Shown here: one piece after another, positions 35,001 to 43,273 of the stretch
Position numbering within the stretch: position 1 is the first letter of the stretch
Layout of the letters: the number at the start of each line of letters is the position of its first letter
Assembly (NCBI GenBank): GCA_965215025.1
Contig: CBDCCV010000001.1
Span: forward strand, 2,232,001-2,296,000
Source: CBDCCV01 sp965215025
GTDB taxonomy: Bacteria; Bacteroidota; Rhodothermia; Rhodothermales; Salinibacteraceae
Direction: 5' to 3'
Length of the DNA: 64,000 nt
Program-made: the position numbers and the translations under genes
The notes under the pieces: generated by a model
Database searches by the model: none
The model's input: only the letters and a program-made list of their open reading frames with translations
What the model was told of the DNA's origin: nothing

Positions 35001-35173
35001 GCACCTACTATTTCGCAGCCACGGGCGGCGCGGTGGGCACCTCCACGGACGCGGCCAACGGCTTCGCCCTCACGACGCTTTTCGACCCCGGCACCTACAC
35101 GCTCTACGCCGAGTGGACCGACCCGGACGGCACGACCACGACCTCTCCTCAAATCACCTTCACACTGGACTGA
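32081..35173 (+). CDS. Tail tip / hub protein with Gly-rich linkers and Ig-like end
   Basis: 1030 residues, no signal peptide. The first 300 residues (FRGRFTDALARAVTVTFEEEYPEGE..., RLRVEVDAGAGVQLDFLGHVV, GLFLCQEGGEWRAFQR) match the general pattern of Bacteroidota siphophage tail-tip proteins. A Gly/Ser/Arg linker lies at about 715-730. A second linker of Gly/Asp/Pro repeats (about 911-950) leads to a C-terminal Ig/PKD-like domain, likely surface-exposed and receptor-facing. Its stop is 1 nt before the cytochrome-like gene, so the two are translationally coupled. Confidence 0.7.
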   Translation: MPHYDRFRGRFTDALARAVTVTFEEEYPEGETYDGGVEAVPLGGEPLTEVAGRDADEIQVMQPRTLRVRLAAQAQQVRQALYASERAWRLRVEVDAGAGVQLDFLGHVVRSDNERTIDLRPESYELQATCGLARLKSVPFSTLDLADARRRTVAWWISYCLEAARIPLPLATASEWYAHGMMPDRDPLDGEFVAPTLYGLPPAYGQGGVRPSGDWTMWEVVEDLLKGKGLFLCQEGGEWRAFQRALFRQAAFDTWVYPVGWHREDHAPAQGAHPAQHVIERPISYRNAGSRARALAQYKGVDVAYEHGVIESLTQNPDFELSRPSLYADEEVEGWTYEEGHYEDDGGFAYIVGGGMHMLNQGVGQERVSGLGMPVYAYDDAQTVRSQLIDEATSKSVYVESTGDIHLALEISAALFADREAAPYFYNFGAYLEVKLITEDADGNDVPYWLDYARVDENGDLVTSNQAAWSTGASLVSLPIPLDGSDTFNIFSHPLPADGHLEVTLFGALDPKTAEINPEHRIGLAMIWDRVRVVPLRPFQKEPGATTRMRTVLDLSAPERDLFETTVAHGTGPTSTHESATWRFATYSRVQLFGEFPGGGGSQPETETSGRPMLGDWKLGAYADGEQPSGISAGQLLSRELLKQLWPQRQEIDATYNRFAEPGLTRAFVELDEGGQARVYLPARIRRSYKRCTAEVLAREVAYAEVLFDYLENQEGGRGSGGGGGGRGSGGATILQELSRGSLMVSKLGAFAKTAEQLPLDPTTSTLISSIPVTAPLSAEAALVAGAEVTVAGQRGGLFVFTLSADVADGDTSLTIEEVDMGEEVLPSESGVHLGALDVLREQTRFRTAAAAELAERWTKAEADARYALKGEGGSGGGVAASTVGRSLLLIGGAAGILSGYAIETGLAESTPDGGGDPGGDGGGDGDPGGDGGDGGGGDPPAPPDALAMTAQPQDAQGPADVTLSLNRSTGQSGTYYFAATGGAVGTSTDAANGFALTTLFDPGTYTLYAEWTDPDGTTTTSPQITFTLD

Positions 35174-35174
35174 C

Positions 35175-38012
35175 ATGCGCTCGACAGTGCTTTTTCTCAT
35201 GACCATCGCCTGGCTCGCGCTGCCGCACGGCGCCACGGCCCAGGACGTGATCGACCTCCCCCTGCGCATCATGGGGCTGGAGAACACCAGCGGGACGCAG
35301 CTCGGCGCGTCCACTACGCTCACGGCCACGGCGCCGCCCGCCCGCGTCCGGTTCCGGGTGCACAACCTCGCCTTCGAGGGGATGGGCAGCGTCCGCGCTA
35401 ACAATGGCAACTGGGTAGAAATCAACGAGACGAACGCCACCTGCCCCATCGCTATAGAATCCGCCTACGGATGCATCGAAGGCGGCTTTTCGACCATTGA
35501 GCTTGAGGTGCCGCTGCCCGAACTCGGGCAGGGGCAAAACGTAATCGACTTCGGCTACAACGGCTCGGACGGCGTCTCGACGGTCTACCGCGTGCTGGGC
35601 CTGGAAATCCTCAGCGCGGCGGGCGACACGGTGACGGGCGCCTACACGGAAGTGTGGGACGACCCGGCCACATGGGAGCCGATCACGACGGACCCCACGC
35701 GCATCGCCAACGGTCTTGATGTCTTTACGCGGCGCAACTTCATCCTGGACTTCGGCGCCGACCACCCGCAATGGGCCGCGTGCTCGGACTGCCATGCGCG
35801 GGACGGCTCGGACCTGGCGTACTTCGCGTACTCGAACGCGAGCATCATCAACCGCTCAAAATTCCACGGCCTGGGGCAGACGAACAGCGAGGACATCGCC
35901 TCCTACATCCGATCCATCGTGCTCGAAGGCTCGGACGGGCAGCCCTACGACCCGCCGGGGCGCCCGTGGCAGCCGCCCTACCAGCCCGGCCCTACCGCTA
36001 TCGCCACACGCAGCGAGACGGACCCGCGCACGGCGGGACAGCCCTTCGATGCGATCCCGGTTGAGTATTGGGCCGCCGGTGCTGGATTGGACTGGGTACT
36101 CGCGGGCGGGGATGAGGAGGTGCTGCGCTACCTGTTTTCCGAAGCGGTGGCCGAGGGCGACCCGCCGCTCGCTCCTGCCGCTGAGGGCGCGCCGGTCAAC
36201 GTCGGTCCGGTAGATGCCGTGACGGCGTTCTCAGCCGACGCGCGCCCGCCGCTCGCCCTGCGCGAGATCCCCCTGGACGTGCAGTTTGCCGACTGGAACC
36301 ACTGGCTCCCCGTCGTCCATCCGGCAGACGCCTTTCTCGATCCGGCCACCTTCACGCAGAGCGCGGCCTATGCGATGCTGCACGATGAGGTGCTGCCGCG
36401 CGTGGAGGGCGGCCCGCCCTACAACCTCTCGGCCCTACGGCAGAAGCTCGAAGCCTACGACTCGGACGTGACCGACATGATGAACGCGCTCACCGACTCG
36501 CTCATCGCGCGGTGGGGGACGGGGCCGGGCGTCGGGACGGACATCGGCCTGCGGGCGCGCTCGGTCCAGCTTTGGGGGCTGATCCGGCATTGGGAGGTGA
36601 TGCAGACGCACCACCTGGCCGACGATGCGCCCGCGCTCTACCCGCGCGGCGAGGCGCGCCAGTGGTGGGGCAACGACCGGACCGTCTTCAACGTCAGCCC
36701 GCACATCGCCGGCTCCATCGGGCACCTCGGGGACTACTCCTACGAGACGGGCATCAAGGACTGGTATTACAAGACGCTGTGGTATCAGATGCAGATGGTC
36801 ATCAACGCCGGGAACGGTGACCCCGCCCAGATCAGCCCCGTGGACTGGAAGTACCAGTTCCAGTTCATCGTCGATCTCGCACGCGAGAGCGGGATCGATG
36901 GCTCGATGCGCTACGCCATGTCCTGGATCAAATTCCTGCGGCAGGAGGGGCCGAACGGCTTGGGGGACGACGGCTTCCACCTCCGCCACGCGACGCCCTT
37001 CTGGTGGGCGCGCTCGGTGACGGACAACCCGGACCTGTGGGCGGACGCCCGCCCCGGCGGCTCAGCCGAAGCGCGGCGGCGGCTCAGACTGATCTCCGAG
37101 GGCGTCCTCGGCGCGTGGATCGACTACGTGCGCGCCTACCCCACGACGACGTGGACGCGGCGCGACGGGACGGCGGGTACCTGGCGCAACTACTTCCCGC
37201 CCGCGACCGAGGTGCCCACGCCGTGCTCACCAAACGATTGGGCGCAAACGAACTGCTTCGATGGCAACAATAAATTCGGTTACGACGATCACGTTTTGCG
37301 CACGACGCAGTTTCTGGACTCGCTACAGGCTGACCCCGCGCTCGTGGACCGCTGGGCGCGGTGGGGCGCCGAGATGTGGCCGAACGCGGACTGGACGGCG
37401 TGGACCGTGGACTCGCTCGACCTGACGCCCTTCACGCTGGCTGATCTGTCCGGCAGTGCGGCGCGCGATGCCCAGACGCTCACGGCCACGGGCGAGCGAG
37501 GGCGCGGCCTGCGGCGCGGCGGCGCGGCGCTCACCCTCCCCTGCGCGGACGGGTGCGAGTACGAAGCGCAGGTCGCCGAGATGACGGGTGGCGTGCCATT
37601 TGCTTTTGCCTACGCCACGCTCCTGGCCGCCGAGCCGGAGCCTGTCGGCTCGCCCGACCCCTCGCCTGCCGAAGCGCGTATCGAGATCAGGCGCTTCGAC
37701 GCGCAGAGCGCCGAGGCCGGGCTGGAGAAGGCGGCACTCTCGGTCTGGCTGCGCTCCGCGCCAGGCGTGGACGAGGCGAAGGTGGCCGAGGCGGTGACGG
37801 AGGCGGACGTGTGCCTGCGCGTCCGGCGCGAAGGCCCGGACGCGGTGCTGATGTACGTACCGAGCGAGCGCACGCGCTGCGACGCGCCGCCGGTCGTCCT
37901 CTGGCGCGGCGACGCGAATCTCGGCGCGGCCAGCGTGGCGGGATTCGGGGCGGACGCGCGCGAGGGCACCGTCACGGTGCGCCTCGAAGGCGTCAGACGA
38001 CTCAACAACTGA
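35175..38012 (+). CDS. Exported c-type cytochrome-like protein in the phage tail operon
   Basis: 945 residues. Residues 1-22 are a clear Sec signal (VLFLMTIAWLALPHGATA). A beta-sandwich of about 120 residues (RVHNLAFEGMGSVRANNG..., NGSDGVSTVYRVLGLEIL) follows. The haem-c site CSDCH is at 203-207 within the context ARDGSDLAYFAYSN and ASYIRSI, the sequence environment of large bacterial cytochrome c proteins I recall from Bacteroidota. A long, Trp/Tyr-rich helical region (about 280-760) and a beta C-terminus follow. Haem attachment needs export, so this is unlikely to be an ordinary virion protein. It is tightly coupled to the tail-tip gene (1-nt gap) and followed 14 bp later by a fibre gene. 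Confidence 0.78.
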   Translation: MRSTVLFLMTIAWLALPHGATAQDVIDLPLRIMGLENTSGTQLGASTTLTATAPPARVRFRVHNLAFEGMGSVRANNGNWVEINETNATCPIAIESAYGCIEGGFSTIELEVPLPELGQGQNVIDFGYNGSDGVSTVYRVLGLEILSAAGDTVTGAYTEVWDDPATWEPITTDPTRIANGLDVFTRRNFILDFGADHPQWAACSDCHARDGSDLAYFAYSNASIINRSKFHGLGQTNSEDIASYIRSIVLEGSDGQPYDPPGRPWQPPYQPGPTAIATRSETDPRTAGQPFDAIPVEYWAAGAGLDWVLAGGDEEVLRYLFSEAVAEGDPPLAPAAEGAPVNVGPVDAVTAFSADARPPLALREIPLDVQFADWNHWLPVVHPADAFLDPATFTQSAAYAMLHDEVLPRVEGGPPYNLSALRQKLEAYDSDVTDMMNALTDSLIARWGTGPGVGTDIGLRARSVQLWGLIRHWEVMQTHHLADDAPALYPRGEARQWWGNDRTVFNVSPHIAGSIGHLGDYSYETGIKDWYYKTLWYQMQMVINAGNGDPAQISPVDWKYQFQFIVDLARESGIDGSMRYAMSWIKFLRQEGPNGLGDDGFHLRHATPFWWARSVTDNPDLWADARPGGSAEARRRLRLISEGVLGAWIDYVRAYPTTTWTRRDGTAGTWRNYFPPATEVPTPCSPNDWAQTNCFDGNNKFGYDDHVLRTTQFLDSLQADPALVDRWARWGAEMWPNADWTAWTVDSLDLTPFTLADLSGSAARDAQTLTATGERGRGLRRGGAALTLPCADGCEYEAQVAEMTGGVPFAFAYATLLAAEPEPVGSPDPSPAEARIEIRRFDAQSAEAGLEKAALSVWLRSAPGVDEAKVAEAVTEADVCLRVRREGPDAVLMYVPSERTRCDAPPVVLWRGDANLGAASVAGFGADAREGTVTVRLEGVRRLNN

Positions 38013-38026
38013 GCAAAATACCAACC

Positions 38027-39349
38027 ATGGGCATCACAGACGGCTTCACGACCGACCTCACGTGGGCGCCGGGCCTGCATATCGACTTCCCGGACCAGGA
38101 GACGAAAGCGAGCTTTCGCCTTTCGGCCACGCTCTCTGACACGGACAGCGGCATCCTCTTCGAGACGGGGAAGCGCAGCATCGGCGTGGTGTGCTACCTC
38201 TACCAGGGCGTCGTCTACGCGCAGGGCGGCGACGGCATCTCGGCGGGGACGACGGCGGGGAGCGTCGAGGTCTCGTGGCCCGCCCCGGCCCAGGTCACGA
38301 GCGTCTTGATCGAGGCGGCGTTCGACGCGGCCACGGGGATGGGCTGGCTCGCCATCGACGGGCAGCGCGTAGACCTCCAATATTCGACCGGGGGCACGCT
38401 CCAGAACGGCAAGATCTCCGAGGCCGGCGAGGGCGGCGTGGGCGAGGCGCACGGCACCGTGGCGGCGAAGGCGCGCCACGGGTGGAACTCGACGGGGGCG
38501 GGCGCCTTCACCGGCAGCATCGACGGCAACCTCGCCATCATGCTCGGCCAGGTGCCGGCCCCGGATGCCGGGACGAATCAGGACCCCACCGTCGAGCAGC
38601 AGTTGCCGCCGGTGACGGGCACGGTGGGCGACCCCGACGTCGTGCGCGACCTGCGCCAGTATTTCGAGGACCCGGACGACCCGGACGACGCCCTCACCTA
38701 CGAGATCGACGGCGGCTCCGCCTCCTCTTCCGTCTCCGGGCACACGCTTACGACGAGCCGCGCCGCTGTCGTGGACGAGACGATCCTGGTGCGGGCGACC
38801 GACCCCGCCGGCGCCTCAATCTCGCAGTTGATGACGGTCCAGGTTGAGGAGCCGCCGGACGAAGCGCCCACGGCGGCGTTCACCTTCGCGGTGGATGGGC
38901 TGAGCGTGACCTTCGACGCAAGCGCGTCGTCCGACCCGGAGAACGGCGCGCTCACCTACAGCTGGGCTTTCGGCGACGGCGCCTCGGGGACGGGCGTGTC
39001 CCCTACGCACACGTACGTCTCGGACGGCACGCGCACGGTCACGCTCACGGTGACGGATGACGCCGGGCAGACGGACCAGGCCAGCCAGAGCGTGACGGTC
39101 GAGAAGGTGACCCTCTACGCGCCGTACCCGCTCCTGAGCCTGGATGGGCAGCCTATCGCCGGCGTCCCGGTCTACCGCTACAACCGCGCGGCGGGGACCG
39201 TCACCGAAACCGTGACGGAGGCGGACGGGCACTACCAGCTGCCGGCTCAGGCGGGCACGTACACCTGCTGGGCGGAGGTGGAGCCGTACGCGGGCGCCCG
39301 CGCAGACGAGATCATGACGACCCTTCCCCAGATCCACGAGGTAAGCTGA
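38027..39349 (+). CDS. Tail fibre / adhesin with LamG-like and PKD domains
   Basis: 440 residues from the ATG at 38027. The N-terminal 170 residues resemble a concanavalin-like lectin fold (FRLSATLSDTDSGILFETGKRSIGVVCYL). Then come a cadherin/Ig-like domain (about 195-280) and a typical PKD domain (about 283-355: FDASASSDPENGALTYSWAFGDG...). A carboxypeptidase-like beta domain with YQLPAQAGTYTCWAEV ends it. Such domains bind surface glycans or proteins, so host recognition is likely. It overlaps the next gene by 1 bp. Confidence 0.68.
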   Translation: MGITDGFTTDLTWAPGLHIDFPDQETKASFRLSATLSDTDSGILFETGKRSIGVVCYLYQGVVYAQGGDGISAGTTAGSVEVSWPAPAQVTSVLIEAAFDAATGMGWLAIDGQRVDLQYSTGGTLQNGKISEAGEGGVGEAHGTVAAKARHGWNSTGAGAFTGSIDGNLAIMLGQVPAPDAGTNQDPTVEQQLPPVTGTVGDPDVVRDLRQYFEDPDDPDDALTYEIDGGSASSSVSGHTLTTSRAAVVDETILVRATDPAGASISQLMTVQVEEPPDEAPTAAFTFAVDGLSVTFDASASSDPENGALTYSWAFGDGASGTGVSPTHTYVSDGTRTVTLTVTDDAGQTDQASQSVTVEKVTLYAPYPLLSLDGQPIAGVPVYRYNRAAGTVTETVTEADGHYQLPAQAGTYTCWAEVEPYAGARADEIMTTLPQIHEVS

Positions 39350-41844
39350 TGGCGACAACGCAGGAAAAGGGCGTCTACGCACACCCCCAGCCCAAGGCGC
39401 TTGTGGCGAGGCCGCAGCGCGCCCTGCTGCCGGCGCAGCGCGCACTTACGGAGCACGACGCGCAGGCGCTTGCGGATTGGAGTCGAGACAGCTTCGCAGG
39501 GCAAGGGTCAGCGGTCTCGCTGCTGAGCTACGGGGCGGCTGGCGCCATCGGCGAGGCTGCCATGCAGCAGGCCGTGGCGGACGCCCAGAGTGCCGGGAAA
39601 GCGATTGACCTGGCCGGGCAGGGGGTGCAGATCACGCACACGCTCAACCTCACCGGCGTGGCTGGGCTGGTGGGCGTGGGGATGATAGACGGATCGGGCG
39701 TGCCGGACGCAGCGGCGATCCTGAGCGTGACGGGGCAGCGCACGCTCCTGGCGTCGGGCCTCTCGCTCGCAGCGGGGGCCACGAGCATGAGCGTCGGCGC
39801 CGGCCACGTGATCGAAGACGGCGATGTGATTCTCGTCACGAGCGCGGAGCCGAGCATCAACCAAGCCGAAAGCTACTTTTACAAGGGGCAACGCTGCTAT
39901 GCGCACTCCTACGACGCGGCTACGGGCGAGCTGCGCTTCTACGCGCCGCTTTTGGACGACTATGCCGCCTCGGCCTACGTCTGGCGCGTAGCGGAGGCGG
40001 CGCTGAGACTCGGGGCAGATGTCAGCGTTGTGGGCGATCCGGGGAAAGAGCAGACCGGCCTCGTGGCGACGTACGCGCGCATCCTGTCCGAGGGCGCCTT
40101 TCGCCGCACGCGCAAGGCGGGCCTGCGGTTGGATGCCTCCTCAGCCCTCGTCCAGGGTACGATCCGAGGGCTGCGCCGTGAAACGGGCGGGGCCACCACC
40201 TACGGCGTCTCCGTCAACGACCTCTCCGAAGTTGTTATGAACGCCCAGATTAGCGGGTGCTGGCACGCGGTGGCGAGCGGCGGCGGGACGTGGGACGCGG
40301 GCGACTCCGGCGGCACGGCAGGTCAGAGCGCGGCTTATCCTGCTCGCGTCTCGATCCCCGGCGGCACGTACCTCGGCAACCCCGAATCTAATATCGCCGT
40401 CGTAGATGCGCACGGCATCGTGGAGAGCCTGAGCATTGGCAGCGCCGCGATCATCCACGGCGGGGTCCAGACAGGTGCTCGGTTCAGCACCATCGCCGGG
40501 CAGATCCACTACTACGGCGGCAACGGCGGGATATACGTGCGCCAGAACACGTCGCCGGCGTGGTGCAGCGTCGTCTTGGCCTCGCCTCACGTCATCGCTG
40601 GCCCCAGCGCAGACACCCCCTACCTGCGCTCAGAGGTGCCGATGCGCTCGCTCACAGGTACGCTCCACACCTCCGGACTCGCCTCGCCCACCGCGCAGCC
40701 CATCAAGGTCTACAGCGACTGCGGGTTTTTCGACCTCGGCGGCACGGTTGAGGTCGCCGCGGAGACTGACTTCATGCAGATGAGCTTAACCTGCGATGCA
40801 GTGATACGCCTGCGCCACGACGGCGTGAAGCTGCAACTTGAGGCGCGCCGCGCAGGCCTGACCGCGACGGTCACCGGCTCGTGCAAGGGAGCGCCGAACC
40901 GGGGCCTGGACGTGCGCGCGAGCGGCGTCGAGGCCGGGCGCTGGGCGCTCGTGGCGCTGCCGGGTGCGCGCTACCACGCCTGTGGCACGAATGGGGTCTA
41001 CGTCAAAGACGCGGATCGAGTGGATCTGTCGGGCGCGCTCATTTATGCGAACGGACAACAAGAGCTGACGGGCGGGGGCGGCGATTCCGTCTACGTCGAG
41101 GACGCTGACGAGGTGCGCTGCGCCGCTGCGGATCTGCATGGCGACGGACGGCAGGGCTACGGCCTGCGCGTGTACCGCGACGAAGCGCTCGGCAAGCCAA
41201 GTACGCAGGTGAGCCTCATTGGGAGCGATTTTCGCGGGGCAAAGTTTCGCGCGTATCGAATGATCGGCGCTGCTGAGGTGGTGCGGCAGATAGGATGCGA
41301 GGGGATCGAGCGCGTCATCGCCCCGGACGGCTCTGAGAGCGACGTGCCCATGCGCGATCTTCTCGAAAACCCCGACCTCGGCGACTTCGCCGCCGGGAAT
41401 GTGTCGCTGGGCAGTGTTACTTCTGAGCGCTTCGTGACGCCACGCTCAGGCGTTGCCGATGGACAGGCGACGCTTGATCTTTCTGCCGGGAGCTTCTTCC
41501 GCACGGCGCACACGGCAGCCACGACGATGACAGGGGTGACGAGTGCCACGGAAGGGCAGCGGTTCGTGCTCTACGTAGACGACGCTAACACCACGGTCGA
41601 GCACCAGCGCACCACGGGCGGTTTCGATCTGATCGGCAAGGCAAGCTACGACGCGCCGGCCACTACGACGATGGTGTTTCAAGTCATAGATGGCGTCGCG
41701 CAGGAGGTGGGCCGCTCCACGCTGGCGCCGCAGCCGCGCGGCGTCGCCGCCCTCTCGCAAACCATTTCAAACCCACCGACGCAGGCTGAGGTGCAGGCCG
41801 TCAGCGACAAGCTCAACGAACTCATCGCCGCGCTGAACGCATAG
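39349..41844 (+). CDS. Tailspike with right-handed beta-helix
   Basis: 831 residues. After a disordered N-terminus, SLLSYGAAGAIGEAAMQQAVADAQSAGKAIDLAGQGV resembles the entry to pectate-lyase-type spikes. The body is made of short repeated strands (NGVYVKDADRVDLSGALIYANGQ, DSVYVEDADEVRCAAADLHGDG), the beta-helix pattern. The C-terminal 100 residues form a trimerisation-like beta domain and a final helix (EVQAVSDKLNELIAALNA). Probable receptor-binding or glycan-cleaving protein. Last phage gene, 99 bp from the right end. Confidence 0.75.
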   Translation: MATTQEKGVYAHPQPKALVARPQRALLPAQRALTEHDAQALADWSRDSFAGQGSAVSLLSYGAAGAIGEAAMQQAVADAQSAGKAIDLAGQGVQITHTLNLTGVAGLVGVGMIDGSGVPDAAAILSVTGQRTLLASGLSLAAGATSMSVGAGHVIEDGDVILVTSAEPSINQAESYFYKGQRCYAHSYDAATGELRFYAPLLDDYAASAYVWRVAEAALRLGADVSVVGDPGKEQTGLVATYARILSEGAFRRTRKAGLRLDASSALVQGTIRGLRRETGGATTYGVSVNDLSEVVMNAQISGCWHAVASGGGTWDAGDSGGTAGQSAAYPARVSIPGGTYLGNPESNIAVVDAHGIVESLSIGSAAIIHGGVQTGARFSTIAGQIHYYGGNGGIYVRQNTSPAWCSVVLASPHVIAGPSADTPYLRSEVPMRSLTGTLHTSGLASPTAQPIKVYSDCGFFDLGGTVEVAAETDFMQMSLTCDAVIRLRHDGVKLQLEARRAGLTATVTGSCKGAPNRGLDVRASGVEAGRWALVALPGARYHACGTNGVYVKDADRVDLSGALIYANGQQELTGGGGDSVYVEDADEVRCAAADLHGDGRQGYGLRVYRDEALGKPSTQVSLIGSDFRGAKFRAYRMIGAAEVVRQIGCEGIERVIAPDGSESDVPMRDLLENPDLGDFAAGNVSLGSVTSERFVTPRSGVADGQATLDLSAGSFFRTAHTAATTMTGVTSATEGQRFVLYVDDANTTVEHQRTTGGFDLIGKASYDAPATTTMVFQVIDGVAQEVGRSTLAPQPRGVAALSQTISNPPTQAEVQAVSDKLNELIAALNA

Positions 41845-41851
41845 GACAAGT

Positions 41852-41943
41852 GGTGAAAATCCGCGCACCGCTCGCCATTTATGAAGACCCGTTACATTTG
41901 AGATTGTCGCAGGTTTGGGCCGAAAGTTTCGCAGTTCGGTACA
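41852..41943. repeat. Right prophage end with transposase-binding-like sites
   Basis: It ends GGTACA (TGTACC read inward). The box TTGTCGCAGGT at 41904-41914 is the inverted partner of 3809-3819 and lies at the same 29-nt distance from the terminus. CCGTTACA (41889-41896) is the inverted partner of TGTAACGG at 3837. GGTGAAAATCCGCGC at 41852-41866 is a direct copy of the left-end word. Confidence 0.8.
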
Positions 41944-41946
41944 CTG
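41944..41946. repeat. Right copy of putative 3-bp target-site duplication (CTG)
   Basis: Immediately follows the terminal CA of the phage and repeats CTG 3777-3779. Counting it once gives codon order CGC TAC CTG CTT TCG, i.e. RYLLS, the family consensus without gap or extra residue. Confidence 0.6.
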
Positions 41947-43224
41947 CTTTCGGTGAGCGGGCGCGCGGACGCTTCCTCGCGCTTTGCGCCCGAGAGCCGC
42001 TGGGGCTTCTTCCCGGCCGCCTCGGCGGGGTGGATCATCAGCGACGAGCCGTTTCTCGAAAGGAGCAGCACCGTCAGCTTCCTCAAGCTGCGCGGGAGCG
42101 TAGGGCTGACGGGGAACGCCGAGATCGGCAACTTCGCCTCGCGCTCGCTCTTCGGCGCCGTGCGCTACACCGACTTCGCCGGCGTGGCCCCGGTGCAGCT
42201 CGGCAACGACGAGTTGAAGTGGGAGCAGACCACGCAGTACGACCTCGGCGTCGAGTTCGGCTTTTTCAACAACCGCATCAACGGCGGCGTGGACGTCTAC
42301 CTCAAAAACACGCGCGACCTGCTCTTGGACGTGGGAGTCCCCTCCACGACGGGCTTCGAGATCATCACGCGCAACATCGGCCGGCTCGAAAACCGCGGCG
42401 TGGAGATGCGCCTCAACACGAGCAACATCGTGCAGGACGACTTCTCGTGGTCCACCACGTTCAACTTCGGCCTCAACCGCAACGAGGTGACCGATCTGGG
42501 CGGGCAGGTGATCGAGGGCGGCGCCGTGAACCGCGCCATCGAGGGCGAACCCATCGGCGTCTTCTTCGCGCTCGACTACGCGGGCGTGGACTCCGAGACG
42601 GGCGACGCGCTCTACTTCGTCAACGAGCGGGACGAAAGCGGCAACATCGTCAACCCCGAGGCCACCACGAACAACCCGAACGAGGCGAACCGCGTCGTCG
42701 TGGGCAACCCGAACCCGGACTTCACTGGCGGCCTCTCGAACGAGTTCTCCTACCGCAACTTCGACCTGCGCGTCTTCTTCTCGTTCTCCTATGGCGCCGA
42801 GATCTACGACGCGGGCGGGCGCTTCCGCTCCGCCAGCGCCGATTTCTTCGACAACCAGACGGCCGATCAGCTCGGCGCCTGGCAGGAGCCGGGGGACGAG
42901 ACCGACGTGCCCGAGGCGCGGCTCTTCTTCGGCAACGGCACCGTGGACTCGGACCGCTACGTCTACAACGGCTCGTACCTGCGCCTGAAGAACCTCACGC
43001 TCGGCTACGTCCTGCCCGCCTCACTCACCAGCCCGCTGAGCCTGCAGCGCGCGCGGATCTACTTCACCGGCGTCAACCTGCTCACTTTCACGGACTACAA
43101 GCTCTGGGACCCCGAGGTGAACGCGGACTACCTCGCCGACGACAGCAACCTCGCCCTCGGGACGGACTTCTACTCGGCCCCGCAGGCGCGCAAGCTCACC
43201 GCCGGCTTCCAGTTCACGTTTTAA
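41944..43224 (+). pseudogene. susC: SusC/RagA-family TonB-dependent receptor, 3' part after prophage
   Basis: CTG (41944-41946) then about 425 codons continue the receptor in frame: LSVSGRADASSRFAPESRWGFFPAASAGW is the conserved SusC barrel segment that follows DRYL. Barrel strands continue to the terminal YSAPQARKLTAGFQFTF, ending in Phe as outer-membrane proteins do. Separated from its start by 38 kb it has no signal peptide and cannot be made as a receptor. The sequence shows no decay, so the insertion looks recent. Confidence 0.93.
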
Positions 43225-43273
43225 GCGCCTGCCCGCCCCAGCGTCTTATCCATCCCGGCAGCCCCCCCTTAGC

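Larger units (their letters stand above)
3780..41943. mobile_element. Complete Mu-like transposable prophage with siphovirus-type tail genes (38,164 bp)
   Basis: Ends were set from three independent observations: TGT at each terminus (read inward), the inverted box ACCTGCGACAA beginning exactly 30 nt in from each end, and in-frame reconstitution of the interrupted susC. The content is MuA transposase, MuB, Gam, GemA, a CI-like repressor, Mu-type head genes (portal, terminase, gp36, gp37, gpG, protease I), HK97-fold capsid, lysis genes, tape measure, tail tip and spike. All modules needed for a functional phage are present and I see no frameshifted phage gene. No tail sheath is recognisable, which suggests a flexible non-contractile tail. 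Confidence 0.95.

Noticed and set aside
39349..41844. Possible diversity-generating retroelement target in the tailspike
   Set aside because: No reverse transcriptase or template/variable repeat pair is present in the window.
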